Source: Triplophysa rosa
Lineage: Eukaryota > Chordata > Actinopteri > Cypriniformes > Nemacheilidae
Length of the DNA: 64,000 bases
Assembly: GCF_024868665.1 (NCBI RefSeq)
Contig: NC_079904.1
Coordinates: forward strand, 17,215,052-17,279,051
Reading direction: 5' to 3'
Shown here: positions 44,510 to 57,073 of the stretch, in pieces
Numbering within the stretch: the first letter of the stretch is position 1
Layout: every line of letters begins with the position of its first letter
Program-made: the position numbers and the translations under genes
Notes under the pieces: model-generated
Seen by the model: only the letters and a program-made list of their open reading frames with translations
Databases searched by the model: none
Told to the model about the DNA's origin: nothing

Positions 44510-46460
44510 GAGCCAAGAAAACCATCTCAGACCCAAACCCAGATCAAGACTATACTCTCTTAGATCAAAACCAAGACCAGACCATCAAACACAGATCAAG
44601 ATAGGACTTTCTAAGATCCAGACCAAGACCAACCTTCTAATGTAAGATCCAGAACCAAATCAAGACAACACCTCTAGGATTACATTTTTTTTTAAACCCA
44701 AATCCAGACCAAGACCAGACTTTCTAAGATCCAGATTCAGATCAAAGCACAAGCTTTAAGACCCAAAGCCAAATCTTTACCAGACCCAGCCCGAGACTAG
44801 ACCTTCAAAGATACAGAACAAGACCACACGTTCTAAGATCCACACCAAGAGCAAGACTACACTTTCCAAGTTCCAGACCGAGATTATCTTTTAAGACCCA
44901 AATCCAGACCAAGACCAGACCTTCTAAAACCCATCAAAGCACAACTTTTAACACCCAAAGCCAAATCTTTACCAGACCCAGTCCGAGACTAGACATTCAA
45001 AGATACAAACCAGGACCAAGACCATACCATCTAAGACCCAAACCAAGAGCAAGACTACACTTTCTAAATTGCAGACCCAGATCAAAACCACACAATTTAA
45101 GACGTAAATCTAGACCTTTTGAAATCCAGATCAAGACCTTACCTTCTAAGATCCAAACCCAGACTATGATCAGACTTCTAGGATGCAGTCCAGATCAGTG
45201 TTAATTTCGTTAACGAAAACTATGACGAAAAGTATTCGTTAACGACATGTTTTCACTGACGAAAACGAGACGATAACTAAATAAAAATGAATGCATTATA
45301 ACGAAAACTGTAATAAAAATATACTGACATTTTCGTCAACTAATAAAAACGAGACGAAAATATTCTTGTCCCACCTGGCGGACATCAGTTTGCGCGCATG
45401 TGCTCATCTCATATAAACGGCAGAGAGAAGTCTCTGGGAGAAGGGGAAGCACACACATGTATGCTGTGTCTCCACGCGGGTTACAAAGCGTCTTATTTTC
45501 TTCACGATCGCCGGTAAAACGCCGCAAACTTGAAGTGCGACTGCAGGCGAGTCACCCCGAAACACATTACGAAGGCAAGCTCAAAGGTTTTATATGCCAA
45601 TGTTAACTTAACACGAGCTGCTGCATAACGTGAAATGCAACATAGAGTCAGCCAAAAGAAACCAGCGCTGTCCTCTACTGATTATAGAAGTGATGAAGTG
45701 AGTCAAACTGTACATTCCAACCAAATATGTAACATGTTTGCATGACTAAAGAAATGTAATACAATTTATATAATATGTCTTTTTGAAAGCTATTCTCATT
45801 CATTGCTGTCTCAAGCAAAGACAGTGCGCTCTTTCTTCAAATAGGCATGCCATGAGCCAATAGCCTTTGAGTGTGAGCCCTGTCAGAGCGTTTCATTGGT
45901 TGAATGAACTGAATGAACACGCCCTACTTAACGAGTCAATTGAGTCAAATGGAATTGAACGAACTGGAACATGTCGTTCATGGTCTAATACTCTGCGTTC
46001 CAACAATGCATATCTAGTTACTGGAATTTTCTGAAAAATAAAGGTAATGACCTGGTTTAATTTCATTCTAAGGTGAAGTAAATTATGTCAAAACAGTTGA
46101 ATCTTTGTATGGAACATTTAATTACACCAAGTAAATGATTTAAACCATTTAGATTTTAGTAGACTAAATATAATGTATATTTATTCGACTAAAATGTTTT
46201 TCATATTTCGTCGACTAAAACTAGACTAAAACTAAAATGATGGGGTTGACTAAAATGTGACTAAAACTAAATTGCATTTTCGTCAAAAGACTATGACTAA
46301 AACTAAATCAAAATTTGCTGTCAAAATTAACACTGGTCCAGATCACGACCACACTCAACACGGAATCCCAGACCAAGACTAGACCTTCTAAGACACAGAC
46401 CCCTAAGACATAGACTAAACTTACAAGTCTGAGGACCAAGACTAACACAACAAGTTCAAA
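44510..46460. repeat. 'agaccaagaccagaccttctaagatcc' minisatellite, split
   Basis: Degenerate direct repeats built from 'gaccaagacc', 'agacccaaa' and 'ccttctaagatc' phrases, spaced roughly 35-60 bp, run from about 44510 to 45195 and resume from 46336 to about 46460. The strand bias is extreme, with plus-strand A and C and few T or G runs. The array is interrupted by the hAT-like element at 45196-46335. The unit length is irregular. Confidence 0.75.
45196..46335. mobile_element. hAT-like element with exact 8-bp duplication
   Basis: The element opens CAGTGTTAATTTCG and ends AAAATTAACACTG, giving matching inverted ends, and is flanked by identical GTCCAGAT octamers (45188-45195 and 46336-46343). 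An 8-bp duplication with CAGTG-type ends is the hAT superfamily signature. Near both termini there are many 'cgaaaac', 'cgtcaact' and 'actaaaact' motifs as subterminal repeats. The 1.14-kb interior has only short ORFs (about 63-68 codons) and no transposase, so it is non-autonomous. Confidence 0.88.
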
Positions 46461-49400
46461 ACTCCAAATCTGAGGTTTATGCTGAGCTATACAATATATC
46501 CACTAATACCTCTAATATTAAATTCAGAATGAATTTCAGTCCAGCATTTCTCATTTTAACACTGTGTTAACCTTTCCACATTGATTGCTCTGATTTATGT
46601 TTCCCATTTCCTCTCTACACCATCTGCTGAAAAATGTTTTCAGATTGGCGTAGCTTTTTTCTTAGTTTTAATTCATTTGTTTCCGTCCTTCTATCTCTGT
46701 CCCTGACATTGTGTCTAATACTGACTGCAGAACACTAGCTATTAGTAAGCACTTCATTCAGGCATAAAATTATACCCGTGGGCCCTATAAACTGAGAGCT
46801 TGTGAAAGATCACATCTACGTATGAGTATGAGTATGAGTATGTGTTTGTTTGTGTGTCAAGGGTCCCGGTGCACCTTTAACCTCCTTGGACTGCCATTAA
46901 ATTCAAAATCACTGAAGATTACCCTCAACTGAATAATCATATTAAATGTGAAATCACGAATGAAGCCGGTACTATGTACTATGACTATTTTCAGATCAAT
47001 TTTGAAGAATGAAAGACGAAACAATGGAATGATGGATGTATAGACTACATATTTAAAAAATGTCCTATTCCTCAACATGCTTTGTCTTTGAATTGTAAGC
47101 AAGGTTTTGCAACAAGAAAATGGTTAAAGTTGAAGTATGGCAGGCAAAAGATAAAAGTGAGGAAGAGATGAACATGGAGTGCAGTGCAAGAAACAGCTTG
47201 TCTTAACAGACACTCCCGGATCTCTGAGAGCGAGGCGAGATTTGAGTGAGGGTCTCTTGGGAGAGAGAGAGTTACTCGGAAGCTTGACATTTACAAGTGT
47301 TACACACCGTCCTCTCTCATCAGATCCAACCTGCCATTTTTCCTACCTCACTGCACTGTGAATGGAGCAAAAGAAGGCATCGGCCGGACACACCTCAGAC
47401 CCAGGGGCCTGTGTCGCAGAGCTGGCCCTCCCCCTTTGGGGCCTTTGGAGGAAGTAAACTACAGGTTTGAAACCCTAGAAGTTGACATAACTGCATCCGC
47501 AGTGAAGCCCGTACAAAGAAAATGTCAATCCGCTACATGCTTGCCAGTGGCTGGCATGCTTTCTCAATTGAAATTGGCCTGGTGCTCATGTGAAGCAATA
47601 CCAACTTTGAGTGGCTAGTCTTTCAGTGGATGGGGCGGAAATTCAAAGCGACATGCTGGAATTCATAGGAGATGGTTTTATTCATTTGCCGGGCTGTTTA
47701 TGCATTAGCATTTGCTGTAGTTGAAATGAAATGCTGTGTTTGTGCATACACAGGTAGTGTGGGCGGGTAAATGGTGCAAAATGTCTTGAGAAACAATTAG
47801 ATGTGCATTTGCAGGAAGCAGCGTTCATCTTTACTCGCTGTATGTTAGACAGAGATGTAACAGCTCTTGCTCTCTGTCACTTTCACAGGAAGAAGAAATC
47901 CTACAATACTTGCTCTCTTTGCCAAAGTGAACGACTCACCAAAAAGCTCAGATCTCAGCAATAATGGTTTTATTTAAGTGAAGGACATTTCAGTGTTTTA
48001 AATGACAAGCTTTTTAGCTGAACACGATTTTAAACACAAAGGTGTATAGGGATGTTAGTAAAGGCTGTAAAGCAAAGTCCGTTTTAGGAAAATGCATATA
48101 TTTTCTATGCAATGAAATCTGCACTTTTATTTTTTTCTGTTACCCTCTCCTTTTTTCTGATCTGCATGTACACAGTCTTTTTGTATGCACATCATGTTAT
48201 AATACATTTATGTTCTCGCCTCCCATTTTGCCAATAGGCATCGCTGAATAATTGATAGCTAGAACCAAGTGGTGGGTTTGTGGCTTGTATGAACCATCTT
48301 TTATTTCCAGCTTCATGCCAGAATATTCATCTGCATTTCCCGTGGAATAAGACAGATGTTAACACCCAACAACACCCCCTCCAGCCAATAAATTATGACT
48401 TTATTATATGCGTCTTACAAAATGTGTGGTCTTTGTATCATTTTTAGCTTCCACAGCAATGTATTTTAGAGTCAGATGAGCCTCTTATATACTAAAACGG
48501 CTATCACAGAGATATACAGATGGGTACACAGTACAGAGAGAAAGAAAGAGAATAATAAAAAGAGAGGAAGAATAGAACCAGCATGGATATCAAAGTACTA
48601 TTTTACATTAGATGAGATGTGACCTTTTCAAAATAGCATTACCTTAAATTTACCCTATATTGCTTGCGTATTCACTTTCTTTCTATTTTACAAATACAGA
48701 CGTACATTATACAGAAAAAAACAATACTGAGAACCATGACATATTTAACATAGATCAAACCACACACATACTACTCTATTACATTATCAGCATAACATTA
48801 CCCTTTAAAGACTACGTGAAATAGACATGCTCTTTATTTACTATGAATGTGTTTCCTATTAAAACTGAAAGTTTAGGTGGCAAATTTTGTGAGATCTTTA
48901 ATTTTCATATTACACCCCTTGATATTTAGAAGGATATCAGGACAAAATGTTTCACATTCAATATTTTAGAAAACAGAAAATAGTCTATAATGAACAACAT
49001 ATGGCTTCACTGCCAGATTGACACACTTAATAATCACTTAATTCAAAACGGTCTATGCTGTGACTCGCCCACCAAGCTGTCATCAGCTGACCAGTTCAGG
49101 AAAATCTCAGACAAATATGATATTTATTTCAGAGAGAAATATAGCAGTATTCATCAAAACTCAATGAAAAATGTTGACCTCAACCCGCCAAGCAAGAGCA
49201 GACCACAACAAATCAACAACTCAACTCATTCTGGTATCGCTACACACTGCATGTGGAGGAAGTCTTAATAAAATATGACATGAATATGTTTGGGTTGTCG
49301 ATGAATATGTGGCTACTACAGTTGATTTAAAACAGTACATAGCCAATTGACATCACATGCCAACCTTTCTCTGACAGCAGGTTGGCCTCATTACTGCACA

Positions 49401-50628
49401 GCGGGTTTCACGACTGCCATTATGTAAAGAGGAAACAGACTTTGGTTTTGAAAGCTGTAAAGGTTTGATGGGGGGTTTAGTGCCCTGATTGGGGTCAAGT
49501 GTCAAAACTGATTCCATCAGGTGGAGTTGCAGTTTTGAGATGACAAAATGATATGCAAGTAAACTTTAAACTAGCCACCCTTTGCCTAGAATTTGCAAAA
49601 AAAATTACTCTTGATTTTCTAGTTTCTAGTTTATGGAGGTCAGTGCAGTACTGAAGATGTTTCCATCTGTTCTGGGCTCATATTGGCTGCTCAGGTTAGT
49701 TTTGTCCTCTCATCATTACTTTTATAACACACACTCACTAGCCCCACAGGCATTGGCCTGGTGCGTGATGGTTGGTGGTTCCAACGGAGCAGACTGATGC
49801 CGTATTTATTATTGATGGACCCTCTCTTACGCAGACAGTAATCGAAATTAATGTATTCATATCTATATCAAAGTTTGTGCTACTTTATTTTACAGAGTAT
49901 TCTCATGCCGCAAGGCTTCAGTGACTCCTTTGTCCCTGAAAGCCCCGATGAGAATTATCTGGAGTTCAGATCTTTGCTGATTAATTTATGTATTGTTGCT
50001 CTTCAGTAGAGAATCGTGGAGACATTTGGGCAGGGTTGAGAAAAGGTTACTAATGTGATGTGACAGTTTGGCAACAGAAGAGAACGAAGAGAGAGCATGT
50101 GAGAAACCAGGAGAGTTTTCTCAAAGGTCAGGTCAAAGGTTAAGCCGATCTCTCTGCCACAAACTCCATCATTTTTTGACACTTCACAATCATTTCCTTC
50201 TCAGTTATATTCCGCCTGCTCGGTTTCACTCTGAATCTTCCTTTCAATTTAGTTTCATCTGAAACTTTAAAAATCAAAAGATCAAGGCTGCAGTAATAGT
50301 TACTTTCAGTCAGCTTGAAAACGTCCTCCTTTGACATCAGATAAAAATCTAGGGTGTTTTGACACAAATGATTAGAGCTATACTTTGTGAAGTTGGCCAC
50401 ACCAGGCAGATGCAAACATGGACAGGTTGTTTGACATGCTATCACCCTCACACAACCCAGAAACATACAGCCCAGAAAAAATTGAACATTGGTTCACTTG
50501 CAGCGAGGATAAAAATAGTACAGTGTATCGAACCACAAACCGTTTGCATTTTGCAAAATGAATTACTGGCTGTGAAGAGCAAGAAAGAGTTGAAATTCAA
50601 ATGACACTTAGAACCCTGTTGACAAAAA
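46461..50628. other. Non-coding stretch, nothing recognised
   Basis: No exon or mobile element recognised. ORFs of up to 108 codons (for example 48990-49268 and 50140-50466) have no domain. A relatively GC-rich block at 47170-47640 contains an 86-codon ORF without a recognisable family and could be conserved non-coding sequence. Confidence 0.35.
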
Positions 50629-50850
50629 AACAGCATATGCTGGTTGGGTATGTTTTGAAGAATAGCAGCTGGTTTGTGCTGGTTTAAGCTGGTGATGTGC
50701 TGGTCCTAAGCAACTAGCTCCAGCTCAGGATCAGCTCATAACCAGCTTAAACCAGCTCATTACCAATTTAAGACCATATTAAACCACCTCAAACCAACTA
50801 CCATGCTTTAAAACATACTGTACCTAACCAGCATATGCAGTTTTCTTTCA
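50629..50850. mobile_element. Palindromic repeat of 'AACCAGC/GCTGGTT' type
   Basis: The left half begins CAGCATATGCTGGTTGGGTA and the right half closes with 'taaccagcatatgc', so the ends are inverted. Between them 'ctggtttaagctggt' near 50679 faces 'ataaccagcttaaaccagc' near 50738. Such palindromes are frequent in teleost genomes. No coding sequence. Confidence 0.65.
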
Positions 50851-53800
50851 TCTCGGAAAACAAACGCTTAAATTGTTAAAATTAGTATGTTGAGTTTTAC
50901 TCAAAAAAAATGGTTCTTATCTAAATATAAAACAGGATCTCACAAACAATTTTGTCAATATCATATGAATTAGTATCACGTGAATTGTATGAAAAACACA
51001 AATCAAGCATGAACGTCAACTCCTAAACACAACCATCACTGGGGAGGGAGCAGATTATAAAAAAAACTCACAAAAGACATAATATTAATTCTTACAAAAT
51101 AGTCAACAATTTGCTAAATGGTAACATTATTGCACTTTAATGTTTAATTTCAAGGATATTTTGTTTACTTTTGTACAAAACACAATTTTGGTCCTGTAGA
51201 AATGGGGATCCAGAAGCAAAATCAGTAGAGAACTGCTGCTCTAGGGAGCATGAGAAGGATGAGAACTACATTTAGTCTGTATGGAGACCAAACCACTCTG
51301 TTACTTAGCAACTTGTCGAAAAGCATGAGTCATGTCTGTCTCTCCAAGAAAAACAGCTGACCAACCAAATGTCAGGTCACTGATTACCTCAGCATTTCTC
51401 AAACACATGGGCAAAATCACAAAAAGCTAGACCTCTGTCCTAAATTTAAACGAAATATGTCTGGACTGTTAAAACTGTGTGTTTCATATTGCAGGCAAAC
51501 TTTCTGGATATACTATCTGATATGTTATTGACTTTTATTTTGTCATGTGACCAACAGTATGTCCACCTATGGTATAACAACTTGGATAGTAATTTATTCA
51601 GGTGTTATTACTTAGCACCTAAATTTGGAAAGAGCAGTCCGACTTACAGTTTTTCAGTATTTTAAATAAAATAACTTTATCAGCTCCTCTGGTCCCATAG
51701 CCTCATTGGACAGAATAGTGCCCAGTCAATGCATTCTGATAAAGCCCAGCAGAAGATCATCCACGTATTTCTTGCATACAGCTTTTTGCATACTGATGTT
51801 TTGGTCATACTTATTTTGCATACTATACGTATAGTATGGAAGCAGGTAATTTCAAGTGCAGGGTAGGGAAATGTTCCTCTTTCTACATTCAGACATTTCA
51901 TTTGGACGAAACCAGTTAACTGCTTTAAAAAGTGGTTAAAAGCTTAGTCATCTATCTTACAACGGCGTATTGCCGCAGGGCAACTAATTCATCCTGAATG
52001 TAGCATTGAGTGACTATTGGCCACTTTTGCCTAATTACAGAGAAAAACATTCCAAGGGTTTGTTCCTTGGCAGATAATTCATGAGATCTAAATTATTAAT
52101 CTCCACTAGTCCCTATGAGAATGCCAAACTCTCCTGTGCTACAAATCTGTTGCTGTGAATAAACCACCTCCAACCATCTGTCCAATATCTCTTAATCCCT
52201 CCGCACACACACACATAAACACCTTGCGCCGTTGCCTTCCGGGCCGGTCAGTATAGACCTTGTGCTTCTGTCCCTGCGTGAGGGTAACTTCAATGAGATA
52301 CAGCTGTTCTGTTCACTTCTAAATGCAAAGACTGTCTGCACACACAGTATGAAGGATGGATCACACCTTGTGACCCGCAGTAGGACCCAACTACATACTT
52401 TCAACAACAGTTTCCAACCACACACTTTCTCGTTTCAAAGAAGTTAGCAATTTCATCCTTCACCTTCTATCTCTGTTTTGAATCTTGCTCGCTCTCAATC
52501 CCTCTCATTTCAAAACATACTAGAGCTGTACTCAGCTAGAGGCGCAGAGAGAGAGAGAGATACATAGAAGACTTCATACATAATGCATCCATGTCCAGCC
52601 CAGCAATCACTGTTGCTACCTGCGGGGATATATGAAGCACTCAACTAAAATGGATTTCTTTTTTTAAGTGAGGAGGACAGACATAAATAAGCATTTCAGA
52701 TTATAGTAAATGCTGATCTTACAAACAGATTCAGCGGAGGCTATTTGGGCAATGTAGCGGATGCATTTGGGAGAAAAGATTGACACTCTTCTTTGTACTC
52801 ATGTACTTTGTACTTTGTATTGCGAACCAGCAATAAAAACTAAATGCATTGTGGCTGTTCAAATCTGATTTGTCGTATGTGGTGGGGGTTGGATGAAGGG
52901 AGCTATGATGAATTTGTGACCATGCAGTGTGGGGCTTTGAAATAAAAAAGAATCAAAACAAGCAATGTAGCGGCTTGCTAGCTCCATCTGAAGTAGAAAT
53001 TAGCATATGCTGACTAAACACTAGCCTGAATTTTAGAACCAAACTGAGTGCAACAGGTTGAATGCTTGGTATAATTATTATTAACATATAGATTTTTGTT
53101 GTTGGGATAAAAGCATTTTCAAAGCTCAAACCACCAAATTAAAAGTTTGATTTCCAAGAAACACACACTTCCACGTGTAGTCTATGAAATCACTGCAAGT
53201 TAATTTGTGTAAAAGCATCTGCCAAAGTTAGTATAGTAAATCATGTGTTAAATGGAAGTTATGATATTCGAATAAGAACTATACTCTAATGAATATGGCC
53301 TACTCATCCAATAGTACTGAAAAATACAATTAATAAATTACTATATACACATAGGAATAATACATTGTATTTACTATATTGTTAGCTTATAAAATTGTCT
53401 TTATTTTTTAAAATACAAATAACATGTTTGCTCACCAAGCTATCTACATCTAAGCTGACAGTAATGTCTAGTAGCCGTTGGCTATTTTTTTACATTTTGA
53501 CCTCTTCCTCTCAGTCCTGCATGACTCAGACATCATTCTAAACTTTGCTCTCCTGCCGCTCGGGTTATAGAAATGATGAGCAGACCCTTAATAATTCTCT
53601 CAAAGTTGAAGAAAATGCATTTTATACTGGAAAACTGAAGGAAAATGCATGCATGAATTGTATAAATAATAAAGCTCAATACTGAGACATGTTTCATTCA
53701 ATACTTGTAAACAGAATGTGGGGACTTACAGCCATGAAGAGATCCATCGGTAAAACAGGACAATTCAGAAAACAAACTAGTGGACCAAGCATGACCGTTT

Positions 53801-56029
53801 CATTTTCATCATCAAAAAAACTTACAAGTAAGGCTAGTCAACCATTATGGTATGTCTATAGCAGTGGTCTTGGTTGGATTTTAATGTATGTTTTAATGCT
53901 GGCAGGGACATTTCAAAATCAATCAAAACTGCACCGTGTTTTTGCCTACACAGGGAAATTGCATGTCACAGTCGAGCGGTTGTTCTTTAGAAAGATCTTT
54001 TATATTATTATTTGTCCACTATATTGTATACTGCAATACACTACTCGACACACTACAGTATTTTATTTAAAAGAACAAATCCAGATACCTGTACAGTCTT
54101 TTAAACTGTGTAAAAATAAATGTTTTAAATGAACTGTATGTTTAAATGCAATCCGAGTTCAGAAAATACTTCATTTTCTTTTGAACATAATAAGTAAACA
54201 GTCAAAACTTACTGTAACGGCAACACAGTCTGTCAAGACACTGGTTGTTAAAAGACAGACTAGTGAACGCTCAAAAGTTTACTCGTCCATTTTTTAATAC
54301 TCACTACTTCAGTAATCCTAAATAAATGGAGCCAATGAAACACCATGCTTCTGATTATACTAATATCAAATGCAATTGCATTTTTTTACTAATGTCTAAT
54401 GCAGATGCTATTTTAATATGTTTATTTTAAAAGTTGTCAGTTGTGAAAGATTTGAACTCATGATATCACACCCCAAAAGACTGAAAGAAATGTTGCAGTT
54501 GTTTCAGAAAAGTCATGTATCACAATTTCTTATCTTCATTCAAGTAGACCTTTTGTCATTCGTAAAATAAAATGTTCTACATTACCTGTACATTAAATCC
54601 TGCAAAGTAACTAATGAACTTTGTTGAGACTTCTGACACCCGTTACAAACAGCCCATCCTTTCATCTTTTACATGCCTGCTACCATGATGTCCCCTGACA
54701 CAGACATACTTATGCACACTCTCAATCTATCAATTACCCACTGGAGCAGGGCTGGAAAAATAGGTACCATCTATAACCCTGTCCTGAAGTGTCACTTCCT
54801 GTTTATCAGGAGTGACAGGAAATGGAGCTAAACTCAGGTTCTGTGAACTGTGAAGCGGAGAGGCTCAAATAATATGACACATTCTATAAATAATACACAA
54901 AAAATATTGTTGGTGTTACTTGCTGTTTAATTGTGGAAAAAATAATCAAAAGGAAACAAACTCTTTCCTGAAATGCCCACCATATGGAGGACAGGGGGAA
55001 GGTTTTCTAAACAGAAGCTTTTCCATATTTTAAGAGATTTATACATATGCAAATCCATCTGTGCAGGTCATTGCAAAGTGTGTCTCTGCTGGGATAGATC
55101 AGAGGTTGTCAGGGGAAACGAGTTGACGCCTTTACCTGGCAGTACAGAGCTGATCCCGAACAGGTGCTGCTGTATATTTATGATCACTTCCCTTAGAACT
55201 TAGAAGGTTATACAGGAGCACTGGGAATACTATGACTCCCACAAAGCCTCTGTCAGCACACACATTTGTTTTTTTTTCGATCATGTTGAAGACCTTCATT
55301 GTCTGCTTTTGCTTTTAGACTATGTTAATGATATTATCTATCCTCTGGATAGCCTATACCCCTAAACAGACCCAGATAAATACACAGGCAAATTTTAGAG
55401 AGAAGTAGATCACGGGTAACTTGCATGACGTCCTTTTGGAAGGTTCATGCTTATCTATGTTCGTGAAGTCTTTATTTTATTTGGGTAACACTTTATTTCG
55501 GTAGTCCACATTTGATATAGTTAGTTGACATGTAGTTGCAAAGTTTCTTATAGTCAGTATGATGTCCAAAGTGCACCTTTCTATTTCTCATCAAAACAAA
55601 TGGGAAATGTATTTTCCTCAAAAATGGGAAAAATGTGTATTCTTATTCAACAGTACACAAATGCATAGAAATTCATATATACATATATTTTATACAACAT
55701 GTGAAATCATTACCAATTTTCTTTCACTTGAAGAACTCTACATTAATTCTATGTTTTTCACATGTGACACCATGTCACCACATGTTTCACATGTAATCCT
55801 TCATGAGATTCACACAAACATGTTGCAAAACCACATGTGTTTTTGCACATGTCAAATTCATGTGGCTTTTCTGTAAAGGTTTTTGAATTCCCACTGGTAA
55901 CTATGACATGACATTTGGTGTATAAATGTGCGCATGTGATCCTATGGTCAATCCAACAACCTAACATGATCTGACAGCAGCAAACCTTCAGAATACAGAA
56001 CTATCGTACACAATTGCACATTTACATCA
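50851..56029. other. Non-coding stretch with small repeat traces
   Basis: Contains a perfect 20-bp palindrome (51819-51838), a short decayed SINE-like tail near 53208 ('aaaagcatctgccaaa'), a 'gggtaacactttatttcgg' phrase near 55482 reminiscent of a widespread fish repeat, and a cluster of CACATG/CATGTG hexamers between 55750 and 55870. A 147-codon ORF (53689-54132) has no recognised domain. Confidence 0.35.
51819..51838. repeat. Perfect 20-bp palindrome
   Basis: CATACTATACGTATAGTATG reads identically on both strands. It lies in a repeat-like block (51750-51860) with several 'gcatact' copies, probably a decayed dispersed repeat. Confidence 0.8.
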
Positions 56030-56136
56030 TTAAAGGCCCAATGTGTTTTTTTTTTGAGGATCTATTGACAGAAATGCAATATAATATGCATAACTATGTC
56101 TTCAGAGGTGCAAAGACCTTACATAATCAAGCGTTA

Positions 56137-56300
56137 CGGCCGAAACGCGTATTTTTTTCGGTGCACATGTTAACAGATGAGAGCATTCATACCGCACGCG
56201 CAAGCAGCGTGTGCTCGCGGAGCAGTACGAATGCTCTCATCTGTTAACATGTGCACCGAAAAAAATACGCGCTGCTCACGAATGCAGTATGTTTCGGCCG
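56137..56300. mobile_element. Harbinger-like MITE with a perfect 42-bp stem
   Basis: The 164-bp insert begins CGGCCGAAAC and ends GTTTCGGCCG, a perfect 10-bp inverted end, with TTA on both sides (56134-56136 and 56301-56303). Inside, 56147-56188 and 56229-56270 are exact 42-base inverted copies around a 40-base loop. Three-base TTA/TWA duplications are the mark of PIF/Harbinger insertions, so that superfamily is the best inference. The exact arms suggest recent insertion. Confidence 0.85.
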
Positions 56301-56321
56301 TTATATTTTTATTACCTAATG

Positions 56322-56804
56322 CTGGGGCCAGACCAAAAGATTTTTTTTAATCTTATAAGAGTTTTAAATGGTGAGGAGAAGACCACAAACACGAGGAGAA
56401 AAAATCCTAGATTTATTCATTTTACTCCTATAATGTGTGGTGCGCGGTGCGCGCCACGATGTGACAAAGAAAGCACACCACACACCAACAGATTTTCAAA
56501 CAGAGTCCTGACTGTGAACACAGGAAATCTCACAAATTCTCTCGAGATTTCAGAATAAGTTATTCATTATTTCGCTGTAAGCTTCGTTTATTATCTGTTC
56601 AATATAAACAAATGTGTATATTTAATATTCGCGATCAGGGCAGCTCCGATGTTCTTCCGATCAGGCTCATTCACTCTTAACACACATCAAACCACAGGGA
56701 AATCTGATAAGATAATCTTTAGAGCTGTTTAAGATCATCGGAACTTTACCTAGGAGCGTCGGAAGGCGAGAAATCGGCCCGATTATCTTTTGGTGTGGCC
56801 CCAG
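56322..56804. mobile_element. TIR element 'CTGGGGCCASACCAAAAGAT' (hAT-like?)
   Basis: The left end CTGGGGCCAGACCAAAAGAT and right end, complementary to CTGGGGCCACACCAAAAGAT, match 19 of 20 bases. The 483-bp interior has no transposase. No exact target duplication is visible, since the bases on each side (ending 'cctaatg' and starting 'tattaga') both derive from the host element. It is therefore non-autonomous, and the superfamily is uncertain. Confidence 0.8.
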
Positions 56805-57073
56805 TATTAGAATGAGCTATTTCTATCTACATACACCGCAGGTCCCCTTGCATGGAATTTGCCATGTTGTTTCTACAGTAGCCCGAAACTGACAAACAGA
56901 GCGTGTTTCGTGAATAAGTTATCTACTCCATAAAGAAGCGAAAATGTGCCAACATCTTAGGTCTGTGTGCCACCATAGTGCTTTAAAAGGAAGGGTGAGG
57001 TGTGGGTTGAGCCATTGGTTGCCATTCGCAACCTCACAGCTAGATGCCGCTAAATTTTACACTGGACCTTTAA

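Larger units (their letters stand above)
56030..57073. mobile_element. TTAA-type element 'AAAGGTCCAATGTG', copy 2, interrupted
   Basis: The left end TTAAAGGCCCAATGTG and right end CACTGGACCTTTAA are inverted copies and both carry TTAA (56030-56033 and 57070-57073). Its own sequence (about 56034-56136, 56301-56321 and 56805-57069) matches 21545-21929. Two other elements (56137-56300 and 56322-56804) sit inside it. Confidence 0.85.

Noticed and set aside
53689..54132. 147-codon ORF as a gene
   Set aside because: Low-complexity AT-rich translation without a recognisable domain; consistent with chance in AT-rich DNA.
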